Source: Panulirus ornatus | Lineage: Eukaryota; Arthropoda; Malacostraca; Decapoda; Palinuridae | Reading direction: 5' to 3' | Assembly (NCBI RefSeq): GCF_036320965.1 | Contig: NC_092271.1 | Span: 18,037,529 to 18,101,528 of the forward strand | Length of the DNA: 64,000 nt | In this document: positions 1-15,046 of the stretch, piece by piece | Position numbering within the stretch: position 1 is the stretch's first letter | Layout of the letters: each line of letters starts with the position of its first letter | Program-made: the position numbers and the translations under genes | Notes under the pieces: generated by a model | What the model was told of the DNA's origin: nothing | Databases searched by the model: none | Seen by the model: the letters and a program-made list of their open reading frames with translations, nothing else

Positions 1-377
1 CCATCAGGCAAAAGTCGAGCTAAAGAAAATATAGACATTATTTTTCCCCTGACAGCGAGAAGTCATAAGGACCCATAATCTTAAAGGAACGCTGTGTGTG
101 TGTGTTCTGAGGCCTTCGAAGCGCTGAGGTACATACGTTTTCCTGGAAAATAATGACAAAATTAATGACATTCGACACGACAACAATATTCCTCATCATC
201 ACCTCATCATCTCCCCCTCCAACACACAACACGCACCGTCCAGAATCATCCAAAAGAAGAAGAAGAAGAAAAAAAGAGGAAAGTAAAGGATTTGTTCTGC
301 TACACTGCCACTGAACATCTCTTTGAAAAATATCTTGTGTTTCCGGTACGATAATGTTTGGTTTGTAAGAGGAACTT

Positions 378-379
<2 letters not shown>
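1..379. other. Spacer, nothing recognised
   Basis: Non-repetitive DNA with a short GT run near 92-105 and a short GAA run near 257-275. I see no coding, RNA or mobile-element signal. Confidence 0.6.

Positions 380-423
<44 letters not shown>
380..423. repeat. (GT)n microsatellite
   Basis: Perfect GT dinucleotide run of about 44 bp. The 236 bp that follow, up to the next GA array, hold nothing recognisable. Confidence 0.97.
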
Positions 424-425
<2 letters not shown>

Positions 426-657
426 CAATATCCTTGTGGCACGGCGCTTTGATCAGCCAAGCGTGCTTGTCTGCCTGAAGGGTACCTCCGCAGAATCCAT
501 CCTCCTGCTCTTCCTGCTGCTCCTCCCTCCCCTCCTGAGCCTCTGGCAGCCTCTCATCTGCGCTGCGAGTCTCAGGGACGCGCGCAAGCTCTTGTAGACG
601 GACGAGCCTCCCTTGTTCAAATTCGAAAACGGGAAGATGACGATAGAGGTGCAGTAT

Positions 658-659
<2 letters not shown>

Positions 660-741
<82 letters not shown>
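660..741. repeat. (GA)n microsatellite
   Basis: Perfect GA run of about 82 bp. Confidence 0.97.
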
Positions 742-745
<4 letters not shown>

Positions 746-865
746 TGCCGGCAGCATTCCTGGCAGATTTATTGGACCTGGAGGTGTAGGGGGAGGTAAT
801 GGCTGGACTCGGATACAGGATGGGAGAGTTATGAGGAGAGGGTTGGGCCCCCCGAAGGGTGCCAG

Positions 866-875
866 TGAGAGAGAG

Positions 876-923
<48 letters not shown>

Positions 924-937
924 AGAGAGAGAGAGAG
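866..937. repeat. (GA)n microsatellite, interrupted
   Basis: GA run broken twice, by an extra A near 890 and by GAT near 921. The interruptions suggest it is older than the perfect array at 660-741. Confidence 0.95.
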
Positions 938-1108
938 GCTTGGTTAAATCAGCAACCGTTCAGTGGAGATAAACCACACCACATACTACATTAGTAAAAC
1001 AGACTGAAATCAAAACTTCATAATGAATTCAGAGGATATTCCTAGTAATGGTACATTTGGCATGTTTATGCATTTTCAAAAAGGGTGGACGACAAATGTT
1101 AAGAGACC

Positions 1109-1395
1109 ACAGGAGGACAATATTTGCATCAAAGGCACGTGTGTTGGAGGAAAATACATGTACAATGCACCCATGCAAGGGGACAATACATGTACCAATG
1201 GTATCTATGTTGGAGGACAATACATGTACCAATGGCATCTATGTTGGAGGACAATACAAGTGCCATCGGTGCTTATGCTTGGAGGACAATATATGTACCA
1301 GTGGTACCTGTGTTGGAGGACAAGACATACATCACCACAACAATGCTGGAGGTCAGTAATACGTACCAGTGACGCGTTCGTTGGAGAACAATTTG
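1109..1395. repeat. 34-bp minisatellite
   Basis: About eight diverged copies of a 34-bp unit with the core GGAGGACAATACATGTACC. The unit start TGGAGG recurs at 1145, 1211, 1245, 1280 and 1314. The central copies at 1211 and 1245 are nearly identical, while the outer copies are decayed. Open frames of up to 138 codons across it are by-products of the repeat. Confidence 0.9.
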
Positions 1396-1610
1396 CCAGT
1401 GATCATAAATTACGCTTGCAAATGGTGAGAGATGCGTAGGTATGCATGGGTGGTGGAGGGACAGAGAAGGCAAGTGTGAACTGATGGAAGCGTTGATATG
1501 TGGCCAAACGTTTCGTTCATTTCTTTTTTGTTTAGATGTGTGAAATGATAGTCAAGAACAGCAGGTGTAAAGTGAGAGCACTATGTTAGAATGTGTATGA
1601 ATAGTTGAAG

Positions 1611-2700
<1,090 letters not shown>

Positions 2701-2810
2701 ATGGATGAAGTAGAGTATAACATTCTATACTCTTTCTATACTTGAAAAAAAAATCATGGATGAAGTAAAGTATAACATTCTATACCCTTTCTATACTTGA
2801 AAAAAAAAGG
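2701..2810. repeat. 55-bp tandem duplication
   Basis: Two near-identical 55-bp copies, at 2701-2755 and 2756-2810. Each starts ATGGATGAAGTA and ends in a run of A. Only a few substitutions separate them, so the duplication is recent. Confidence 0.92.
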
Positions 2811-3004
2811 AAGTTCTATATTGTTTTAGCTAAGAGGGGATGACTGGTATGGTGATGAGAAAGACTTTGCTTCAATGATGGGACTCACACAGCCTGTAGA
2901 CACATGTGGTTGACCATATCAACAGAATTTACGAGGTCATTAAGGCAAAGTGAAGGAAGAAGAAGAAGAATGGAAAAAAATATATATATATGTTCGTAGA
3001 AGTC

Positions 3005-3027
3005 AGAACCCATTGAGAATGGGTTCT
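3005..3027. other. Perfect 10-bp hairpin
   Basis: AGAACCCATT, a GAG loop, then AATGGGTTCT: a perfect 10-bp stem with a 3-nt loop. No T run follows it and no gene precedes it, so it is not called a terminator. Confidence 0.8.
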
Positions 3028-3187
3028 CTTATACTTTACAGATAACATATACCATGTCTATTGTAATCTCAGCATCAGAACTGGCCAAGAATGGAGTGGA
3101 TTGCTTGAAACATTGTCTAAAAGGATTCAACAATAGAATCAGGGTATCCAGTGCCATTTTAAAGCAGTATCTGGGAGGCAAAAGAAG

Positions 3188-3189
<2 letters not shown>

Positions 3190-3267
<78 letters not shown>
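3190..3267. repeat. (GT)n microsatellite
   Basis: Perfect GT run of about 78 bp. Confidence 0.97.
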
Positions 3268-3268
<1 letters not shown>

Positions 3269-3461
3269 GTGCATTTATTGAGATAACAGACCACAACAGA
3301 AGGTGTCTCCGACGAACACTAGCGAGGCAACAGACATCAACAGGTTCCATGTAAAGACCAGAATCCATCTGAATTTTCACCACACATGTAACGTGACTCG
3401 TATCATGAGTCCTCAGCTCATCCATGTGTGGAAGGTCCGTGAGCGGAGGACTGGAGGTGTT

Positions 3462-3499
<38 letters not shown>
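3462..3499. repeat. (CA)n microsatellite
   Basis: Perfect CA run of about 38 bp. It lies 195 bp from the GT array at 3190-3267, so the two could pair as inverted repeats. Confidence 0.97.
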
Positions 3500-5941
<2,442 letters not shown>

Positions 5942-5999
<58 letters not shown>

Positions 6000-6012
6000 T
6001 GTGTGTGTGTGT
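5942..6012. repeat. (GT)n microsatellite, one slip
   Basis: GT run of about 70 bp with a single GG slip near 5992. Confidence 0.97.
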
Positions 6013-6949
6013 TTTACCTGTAATTTTCTAAATCAGGCATTTCAATATTTGACAAAGAGCTTCAGTCATCATACGAAATGCCTAAGTTACTTGGACAGTT
6101 TAAGTTGCTGACTAGAATTTAAAAGCCATTCAAGAGAATGCCTGAATTTGTGCAGTTTCCTTCATGAAATCGCTTAATTATCATTGATATCAATAATCAT
6201 TTGGAGCGTCTTCGGTACCGGGCTCTTCCCAACACCCTCCACACAGCTCCCTGTATGCAGAAAATAGTTAACAAATAGTCAATTGTCTTAGGGTTGACAT
6301 GCCAGTGTATAGGAACATGATTAAGAAAGACCCAATCTACATTCTTTCATTCGAAAGGCGTAGAGTCTCTAGGGGAGAGATCCAACTGGCGACAGGAATG
6401 TAACTGCTTGTTTACAGCCTCGTCTGGTCGTTTGACTGTAAAAGACCAGAGAGGCAGGCCGTTAGCGGCTCGGTCTCCCCCTCACTGCACCGTCAGTTAG
6501 GTCATGATCTAGTGGTGTTGGAGGAGGTGGACTGCGTGTGAGCGTGTGACCCTGGAGTGTAATTGTGACCTAGGAGGTGTAATCACTTGTCTACGGTGGT
6601 GTTTGGCCTAATTCTGTGCCTTGCTGTGTCTTTAAAAAAAAAGAAAAGAAAAATCTGTTCTTTAGACTCCCCAAGAAACTATAGCAAGGATAAGGAAGCA
6701 GATGTTCCCTTTTATAAGCCTCTCAGAATAACAGTTGAAAGCAAGAAACATTTGACGTGGCCAAGAACTAATCACAAGGAGGATGTAAGGTTAGGACAGC
6801 TGTTAGGTCATTCTCAGAACGAGTCTCTCGGTGGATTGCGACTACGACCATGTAAAGGTAAGCAGTTTTTTTTTTTTTTCATTTTGTATGTGAGGGTGAG
6901 TACGCTATGGTGGTGCTGCTACGCTCTGGGACGTTCGTCAGTGAATGAG

Positions 6950-6951
<2 letters not shown>
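6013..6951. other. Spacer with possible splice-donor-like site
   Basis: Unique DNA. A frame open from a TTG at 6587 runs 228 codons, into and past the GA array at 6952. It has no ATG start, carries lysine, phenylalanine and arginine-glutamate runs, and matches no family I recognise. At about 6857 the sequence AAAGGTAAGC matches a eukaryotic 5' splice donor and is followed by a poly-T run, so a small real exon ending there cannot be excluded. I would not call a gene. Confidence 0.4.

Positions 6952-7001
<50 letters not shown>
6952..7001. repeat. (GA)n microsatellite
   Basis: Perfect GA run of about 50 bp. Confidence 0.97.
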
Positions 7002-7006
<5 letters not shown>

Positions 7007-7583
7007 GATGCAGTGGCTAATGGTCGACAGAGAGGTGATGATTGTGGAGTGAAAATCAAATATCAAATAAAGGGGAGAGAGAAAAATAGGAAAGAAAAAA
7101 GAAAGGAGGCCGTTGCTGAGGGTTTTGCAGAACAACAAAGTTCAGCCAATGATGATGAATTTCTGTGCAGTTCCCGTGGAAGTAGAGATTGCTTGCTCCA
7201 GCTTATACCGTCGATAACCTGTGATCGACGAGGACAACAAAACGATCGCGAGCAACGTATTCGATCCTTGTGATGATTATTCAATCAGGAAATGAAAAAA
7301 AAGGTCATAAAAACAGGTTGCCTTGGATGGCGTTCTTAGTGGTCACTAATTCGCGTGCATAGTCTGAGATATTTTTTTGTTCTCTCATTCAACGAGCTAC
7401 GAGGATCCAGTCCATTTGGGCTCGGGGGGGTTCAAGGGTGGGGTTGATATACGTCTGCGTCTGAGAACATAAGCAAAGTTATTGGTCTTCGCGTTAAGAA
7501 CGATGCCATTGTATGGAATCTGGACTAACTACGTACCAGCAGCGATCAGCCCAACTGTAACATGCACTGGATGACGAATTGTC
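7002..7583. other. Spacer, nothing recognised
   Basis: Unique DNA with a purine-rich stretch at 7070-7110. No supported feature. Confidence 0.55.
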
Positions 7584-7606
7584 TGTATGTCTGTGTATAT
7601 CTGTGT

Positions 7607-7673
<67 letters not shown>

Positions 7674-7724
7674 ACATCATGGCAGCATAACAAAAGTTGT
7701 GTGTGTATGTCTGTGTGTGTCTGT

Positions 7725-7761
<37 letters not shown>

Positions 7762-7837
7762 TGTGTGTGTATTACATCATGGCAGCATAACAAAAGCTGT
7801 GTATGTGTGTATGTGTGTGTGTGTGTGTGTGTGTGTT
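7584..7837. repeat. Compound GT array with 100-bp tandem duplication
   Basis: Three GT-rich blocks are separated by two copies of a non-repetitive spacer starting ACATCATGGCAGCATAAC, at 7674 and 7774, exactly 100 bp apart. The whole GT-plus-spacer segment was therefore duplicated as a unit, not only by dinucleotide slippage. Confidence 0.92.
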
Positions 7838-8658
7838 TGTTAGATCAGAGCTCCGTGTACTGTATACCACGAGTTATTGTACGTAGGATCTATGTACTTA
7901 GTTGTTTACAGTAACACTTGCCTTTGAAATCATATTTAATCTATCTTTTTATGATATGATTAAGGTCTGCCCTCCAACTACATCTTTTATATTGTTTTGT
8001 CTCAATAAGTCATCATGCTTATTTTTGTTGTATGAAAATAAGTCATCATATTTCTTTCCGTATTGTGCAGATGTCATCGTATTTATTTCGTGTGATAAGG
8101 TCATCGTGTGGAGTTGTTTCGTGTTCTGTGTTTCGTTAACAGAGCCATCGTAGTCATATGCTTTGTGTCATGAAATTATTTTATCTGTTGTGTTTATCTG
8201 GCTTTTTCAAAACAACTAGATCGTTAAATTTCCTGATCCCATGTCAGGTATTAAACGAATTGTCTGGCATTATTGGTCATTTAATGGAAAGCCTAAATCT
8301 GATAGCCATTTGATATAATGCACATTATTCTATAACCTTTAAATCAAAAGAATTGCTGGTAATATATACGTATATATATACAAATGTTTGTGTATACTCG
8401 TCTTTACGTTATTTATCTTTATAAGGTTAGATAACGCCATAGATTAGGTCATTTTTTATCGTAGAAAGCGTATTAAAACTGAAGGGTATCTGCGAGTAAT
8501 TTCATATCATAGTGGAGAAGTGGGCAGTGAAGTGCAGTGGAGAATACAGGGAACGTCCACACGTCACTGCAGATGACCCAACAGTGACTCCGACGCACCA
8601 CCACCTGTATGGCGGCGGGCCCACTGGTGCACGGGTCTGCTCGCGGCGGATCAAGAGG
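7838..8658. other. AT-rich spacer with degenerate ~30-bp repeat
   Basis: AT-rich DNA. Between about 7990 and 8190 the phrase GTCATC(A/G)T recurs at spacings near 30 bp within TTATTT-rich context, an old decayed minisatellite. No gene recognised. Confidence 0.5.
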
Positions 8659-8876
8659 TGGTCAGGTCCTGAGGGCAGACTGGTCCAGTCAGGTCCTGAG
8701 AGTGGACTGGTCCAGTCAGGTCCTGAGGGCGGACTGGTCCAGTCAGGTCCTGAGAGTGGACTGGTCCAGTCAGGTCCTGAGGGCGGACTGGTCCAGTCAG
8801 GTCCTGAGGGCGGACTGGTCCAGTCAGGTCCTGAGGACGGACTGGTCCAGTCAGGTCCTGAGGGTAGACTGGCCCA
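8659..8876. repeat. 27-bp minisatellite, 8 copies
   Basis: Eight copies of a 27-bp unit with the core CAGTCAGGTCCTGAG. AGGTCCTGAG recurs at 8664, 8691, 8718, 8745, 8772, 8799, 8826 and 8853. Variants with GGGCGGA and AGTGGA tend to alternate. Because 27 is a multiple of three the array is open in several frames on both strands (a nine-residue SGPEGGLVQ repeat on +). Nothing outside the repeat supports a gene. Confidence 0.95.
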
Positions 8877-8923
8877 AATAGTCTCGTCTGTGTGTACTCA
8901 CTCACTGTAACGCACAAACACGC

Positions 8924-8926
<3 letters not shown>

Positions 8927-8973
<47 letters not shown>
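8927..8973. repeat. (CA)n microsatellite
   Basis: Perfect CA run of about 47 bp. Confidence 0.97.
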
Positions 8974-8975
<2 letters not shown>

Positions 8976-9494
8976 ATATACACAAACCATACAGGCGCGT
9001 ATTCCTCCTCTCCCGTCGCCCTTCTGACGCCGTCGTCAATGCAGACGATCTTCCACGTACCACCAACGGAGGAGGAACACGTGATCCTCATGCCAGGATT
9101 TCTGGTTATTACTGACAGCGGCCTCCAGCAGCGAGTTCCAGGATGTCCTTCACGTGCTGGAAATTGTCAGCTGCACCCTATGCTTTATGGCCGGCACTCC
9201 CTGGGGTGGTGCGTTCCCTCCTCCTCCTCCTCCGTCAGGCAAGAGTGGCCTCAGTCCTCAAACGACGTAATAATCCCTGATGGGGGATCACTCACTACCA
9301 GCTCGTCCTGTGTGGTTTGTGGTACAACCACATTATCGCTCTTAGGTTAAGAACAGCGTCTGTTTTTTTCTTTTTTTCTTTTTTACACAATGCCTTCGTT
9401 TTTTGAAAGCCAGCTTTGAGTTTCTGTCTTATTGGTATCTACTTACATACCTTCCTGCCTGTTTATTTGCCCCTGAGACCCGCCGCTTCCTTCA
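8974..9494. other. Spacer with unassigned open frame
   Basis: Unique, balanced-composition DNA, open on + from within the CA array to about 9350. Of the non-repeat frames in the window this one has the least biased composition (ordinary residue mix around 9040-9220). I recognise no domain, and it lacks a credible start because it enters from the CA repeat. It could be a short exon or chance. Confidence 0.35.
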
Positions 9495-9529
9495 CCTCCT
9501 CCTCCTCCTCCTCCTCCTCCTCCTCCTCG
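9495..9529. repeat. (CTC)n microsatellite
   Basis: Trinucleotide run of about 35 bp. Confidence 0.95.
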
Positions 9530-9695
9530 TCTTCTTACGTAACGCATTACAGACCAGTTCGGGGAATTCGTAAGACCGACAACAAGCTCGTGAAGAACAG
9601 ATAGCCTGCGGACCATTCCGGAAGGGGATGGTCTGCTCACGCGGTACTGGGAAGTGTTTGGGTGTGTGTTACACATTCCTGGTACGTCGGAATGG

Positions 9696-9697
<2 letters not shown>

Positions 9698-9779
<82 letters not shown>
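9698..9779. repeat. (CT)n microsatellite
   Basis: Perfect CT run of about 82 bp. Confidence 0.97.
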
Positions 9780-9782
<3 letters not shown>

Positions 9783-10091
9783 CTCGGCAGTCCGATCAAC
9801 CCGACGACCCAAAAAATACGCATCTCCGTCCTTGACGCCAACAGCATCATTCTGAAATTCAGGGGAAGGTATTAGTGAGAATAGCTTGAAGAGTAAACAA
9901 TTAGACGCACTCCCCGCTGTGACCGGAAAGAAGCCTGGGAAAATGATGCTTCTCAAGTGCTGTGGGTCCCTCTAGCGTTTACCCCAGGGGAAAGGCGGGC
10001 TTCTAACTCTCATGCTATAACACAATCATATAAAATCGGTAGATTTCATGAAAATTAAGAAAGGCATTCATTTCTCAGGAGTGTGGCTGTC
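9780..10091. other. Spacer, nothing recognised
   Basis: Unique DNA without a supported feature. Confidence 0.6.
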
Positions 10092-10407
10092 CACTAAACA
10101 CAGCCATACACTAAACATAGCTATGCACTGAACATATTTGTACACTGAACAAAGCTTTACACTGAACATAACTATACACTGAACATAGCTATACACTAAA
10201 CATAGTTTTACACTGAACACAGCTGTACAAGAAACATAGCTATACACTGAACATAGCTACATACTGAACATAGCTTTACACTGAACATAGCTATACACTT
10301 AACATAGCTATACACTGAACATAGCTTTACACTAAACATAGCTATACTCTGAACATAACTGTACACTGAACATAGCTGTACACTGAGCATAAGCTGTGTA
10401 CTGAACC
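10092..10407. repeat. 17-bp minisatellite, ~18 copies
   Basis: About 18 copies of CACTGAACATAGCTATA with scattered substitutions (AACATA and CACTGAA are the most conserved). One late copy carries a 1-bp insertion near 10392. A 60-codon minus-strand frame across it is a repeat artefact. Confidence 0.95.
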
Positions 10408-10790
10408 AATGCAGTCCAGGTTTGTGATGTGTTGGATCACTACCGTGTTGGCCCTATAGGGGTAGGTATACCTATGTTCTCTCTGTAAAGAAAAGTGGGG
10501 TTAAAGGCGCCCCCTTGGACCCAAGGGGCAGCTTAGATTTCCTCCTCTCCTTTTTTATTTCTGAGTTTGGTCTCCACGGATGTCGACTGTAACAAAAGGC
10601 AATCAACTCACCTGGTCTGAGACAGAACCAACCGACCCTTTAATTCCAATTCGTCCGTCAGGCAGACCTGAAAAAACAAAAAGAAAAAAACAATCTTTTT
10701 TTTTCCGCCTCAATTCGTCCTGCAGAAGCGGTGACCTCGAGCTGACCGCCTCCTGCGTCTGGCCATTTTCCAAAAATCCCCAGAGCTCGG

Positions 10791-10791
<1 letters not shown>
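10408..10791. other. Spacer with short GC palindrome
   Basis: Unique DNA. CCCCTTGG faces CCAAGGGG near 10512-10530. No gene recognised. Confidence 0.55.

Positions 10792-10853
<62 letters not shown>
10792..10853. repeat. (CA)n microsatellite
   Basis: Perfect CA run of about 62 bp, on the minus strand the (TG)n tail of the tRNA-like segment next to it. Confidence 0.97.
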
Positions 10854-10855
<2 letters not shown>

Positions 10856-10857
10856 AT

Positions 10858-10945
10858 CCGGACACAAAACGGGCCGGGAGTCGAACGGGGAACCGGTGTC
10901 TCGTCGAAACAAGAGACTGCAAGTGTCACCATATACCCACAATGT
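10858..10945 (-). mobile_element. Possible tRNA-derived SINE head
   Basis: Read on the minus strand, a TGGTGACACTT A-box-like segment (near 10922-10933) precedes GTTCGACTCCC, a good RNA polymerase III B-box (10876-10886). A GTCTC/GAGAC stem lies between them where an anticodon arm would be. The T-arm does not pair properly, so it is not a functional tRNA. A (TG)n run follows directly, as in the clearer SINE at 12537-12842. A degenerate tRNA pseudogene is the alternative. Confidence 0.4.
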
Positions 10946-11159
10946 CAACTTGTCTCGTACAGTGAAATTGCCTCCCCGTTCTCGTCCATCGTCTGTTGTT
11001 TCGTCATCAAAGACCCGTCGTCGTTCTCGTCCGGTGTGGGCGACAGTTCGTCAATGGGATGATTTACCGGATCTGGACAGAGTGGCCAACTCTTCATGTT
11101 TGGCTTTGAAATTAATTCATCTTCGGCAAGTTCAGTCGTGAGCACAATATACAGATACT

Positions 11160-11547
<388 letters not shown>

Positions 11548-11571
11548 TGAATATATATATATATATATATA

Positions 11572-12059
11572 TCTGTCCAGTAAGTTAATACTCGTTGATG
11601 ACTTTGCGCAAGTTCTGACGCTCGCCAGATTGTGGCCGCTGGACAACCCGACCTTAAACTTCATTTCGGCACAAGTTGGAAAAATCCATAACCCATTACT
11701 GGCCAGCGTGATGGTTCATACAGGAGCCGTAAGTCGCGGTGCTTGGGCAGGGATGGTTGTGGGGCTGGGCGGAAGGAGGGTGTGTGTGTGTGTGTGTTCA
11801 TTCAACCTACGGGAGAGGAAGTGGGAGAGGTGGTGGTGGTGGTGGTGGATGGAGGATGTGGAGGAGAGCGGGGAGGGCCTCCCCCGCTGAGCGAGCTAGC
11901 CAGGTCAGGCCGGGTCATAAAACCAGCCGAGTCCGACACCCGGAGCGCCAAGTTATCCTGCAGGCCTCGGGTTTTATAGTTGGGTTTATAGTGTACCATT
12001 ACTGGGTCTTTATGGGTCGGCGGGGGGCGAGGGTGGAGGTCTAGTCTGGTGGGGATTGT
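11572..12059. other. Spacer with short GGT run
   Basis: Unique DNA with a (GGT)n run near 11831-11848. A 134-codon frame on + crosses it without recognisable similarity. Confidence 0.5.
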
Positions 12060-12229
12060 TGCCGGCCATGGTGTTGGTGGTGGTGTTGGTGTTGGTGTTG
12101 GTGGTGGTGGTGTTGGTGCCTTGGTGGTGGTGGTGGTGTTGGCAGTGGTGGTGTTGGTGTTGGTGGTGGTGTTGGTGTTGGTGTTGGTGTTGGTGGTGGT
12201 GTTGGTGTTGGTGGTGGTGTTGGTGGTGA
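12060..12229. repeat. GGTGTT/GGTGGT array
   Basis: About 170 bp built from GGT and GTT triplets, often as GGTGTT hexamers. Strongly G-rich on + with no C in the core, so guanine-rich secondary structure is possible. Confidence 0.93.
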
Positions 12230-12536
12230 AGGAGGAGGAAGGTAGGGGAGTCATGTTAGTCTACCATAATGAGGATCATTCTTGCCCAGCCATGGTGAGG
12301 ATAGTGTCAGTCTCCTAACCAAAGTGAGGAGGGACCATCCTCCTCCTCCTCCTCCACCTCTTCCATTGAGAGATATGTCTTCGTCCCCTTTTGCTGAGGG
12401 CTCTTCTCTCCCATGATGGTTCACCAGCGACCTACGCCAAGAGGCTGTGGAGATGCTCCTCCCATACCTGGGTTCCTGGCGTATGTTCCATGTCTTCAAG
12501 TGTTCTCGGCTCTCAGTATCTGCTTGCGTATGGGAT
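12230..12536. other. Spacer, possibly partly SINE-flanking repeat
   Basis: Contains a short CTC run near 12338-12355. The last ~100 bp may already belong to the 3' part of the minus-strand SINE that follows. Confidence 0.45.
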
Positions 12537-12630
12537 TGTTATTTGTGTGTTGCTGGGAGAGAGTTTTACACTTGTGTTGTCCCGTCTCTTGACTTTGTAG
12601 TACATACGTACCATGTCTTTACTCCTTTAT

Positions 12631-12675
<45 letters not shown>

Positions 12676-12842
12676 ACACACGGGTACCCATTTATCGATG
12701 AACTCTGAAGGGAGGATGAACACTTGGGTTGAGTGTAGGCCGACTGCAACACCAGGGATGTCAACCCCTGTGGATCTGAACCCCGGGCTATCCTGTGCTG
12801 ACGCATGGTCAGTAACGCTAACCACTACACCACAGGGGCCCG
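12537..12842 (-). mobile_element. tRNA-derived SINE with internal GT microsatellite
   Basis: On the minus strand the element starts with a tRNA-like head at about 12842: A-box TGGTGTAGTGG (12832-12822) and B-box GGTTCAGATCC (12782-12772), correctly spaced. A body follows with GTGTTCATCCTCCC and ATCGATAAATGGGTACCC, then a (GT)n run (12671-12632), then a 3' part with GTAAAGACATGGTA and GTGTAAAACTCTC. A second, head-truncated copy at 41687-42020 and partial copies near 49200-49340 and 52987-53152 share this order, which makes the microsatellite a component of the element rather than a neighbour. SINEs have no protein and depend on a partner LINE. Confidence 0.75.
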
Positions 12843-12870
12843 TATGCGCCCTGTTTTGCTTCCGTGTGTG

Positions 12871-13888
<1,018 letters not shown>

Positions 13889-14450
13889 CCTTATCTTTCC
13901 TCCTGCCAACACACTTTGTCATACCTTTTCCCAACAGCCTCTATCCTTCCCCTCCTCTCCCCTGCCAACACACTCTGTCACACCTTTTGCTAACACACTC
14001 CATCATTTCTCTTGCCGACATAATCCGTCATCCCGCCTGCCAACACACTTCACCATCCCTCCAGCCAACACACTCCATCATCCCTCCTGCCAATACACTC
14101 CATCATCCCTCCAGCCAACACACTCCATCATCCCTCCTGCGAACACAGTCCATCATCCCTCCAGCCAACACACTCCATCATCCCTCCTGCCAATACACTC
14201 CATCACCCCTCCAGCCAACACACTCCATCATCCCTCCAGCCAACACAGTCCATCATCCTTCCTACCAACACTCTCCATCATCCCTCCAGCCAACACACTC
14301 CATCATCCCTCCTGCCAATACACTCCATCACCCCTCCAGCCAACACACTCCATCATCCCTCCTACCAACACTCTCCATCATCCCTCCAGCCAACACACTC
14401 CATCATCCCTCCTACCAACACACTCCATCATCCCTCCCGCCAGTTATTGC
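13889..14450. repeat. 25-bp minisatellite with 50-bp dimer structure
   Basis: About 22 copies of a 25-bp unit: CATCATCCCTCC followed by GCCAACACACTC. Copies with CCAGCC largely alternate with copies carrying CCTGCC or CCTACC, so the effective unit is often a 50-bp dimer. The left side (13889-14030) is the most diverged. A 253-codon frame spanning it repeats every 25 residues and is a by-product of the array. Confidence 0.95.
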
Positions 14451-14508
14451 ACCCTGACACCCTTCCCTCTCGCTACCTCTGGTCCAGGCAGTCACCGATT
14501 AACGAGAG

Positions 14509-14542
<34 letters not shown>
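14509..14542. repeat. (GAT)n microsatellite
   Basis: Trinucleotide run of about 34 bp. Confidence 0.95.
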
Positions 14543-14696
14543 AAATGATCGTTGACCAGTAATAGATGACAGCGAATATAGGAGGCAGATTATCCCTGAT
14601 AAATGAAGATCGATCAACAGTGGAGGGACAACAGGGCATGACGCTTCCCCACGCCAGCCTTTCAGCGGCGACCTTGGCAACTTGGCATGGCTCCCT

Positions 14697-14699
<3 letters not shown>

Positions 14700-14750
<51 letters not shown>
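14700..14750. repeat. (CT)n microsatellite
   Basis: Perfect CT run preceded by two CCCT units. Confidence 0.97.
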
Positions 14751-14752
<2 letters not shown>

Positions 14753-14962
14753 ATCCGTCCACCTGTATCTCGACCTGCGCCATGCGTATCTACTCAGGCT
14801 TCCGGCAGCGGATGTTGCGTATTCATAAAGGGGTCTTGCGTAATATCGTTTAACGCTCCAAGTTCTTCACTGTGAGCCCAGCAGGTGTCAGGTGTCCTCA
14901 GTCCATGGCACCTGCGTCGCTAGATGGTATCTCTGACAAGAGGGTTATTCCATCGACTCTCT

Positions 14963-14965
<3 letters not shown>

Positions 14966-15044
<79 letters not shown>
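14966..15044. repeat. (CT)n microsatellite
   Basis: Perfect CT run of about 79 bp. Confidence 0.97.

Positions 15045-15046
<2 letters not shown>

Noticed and set aside
3005..3027. Rho-independent-type terminator
   Set aside because: Hairpin without a T run and no upstream gene, in eukaryotic DNA.
6587..7273. 228-codon open frame
   Set aside because: Starts at TTG, contains homopolymer and GA-repeat-derived residues and matches no family. Kept only as a spacer note.
10858..10945. Functional tRNA gene
   Set aside because: T-arm complementarity is lost and no acceptor stem can be formed; reported as a SINE-like remnant instead.
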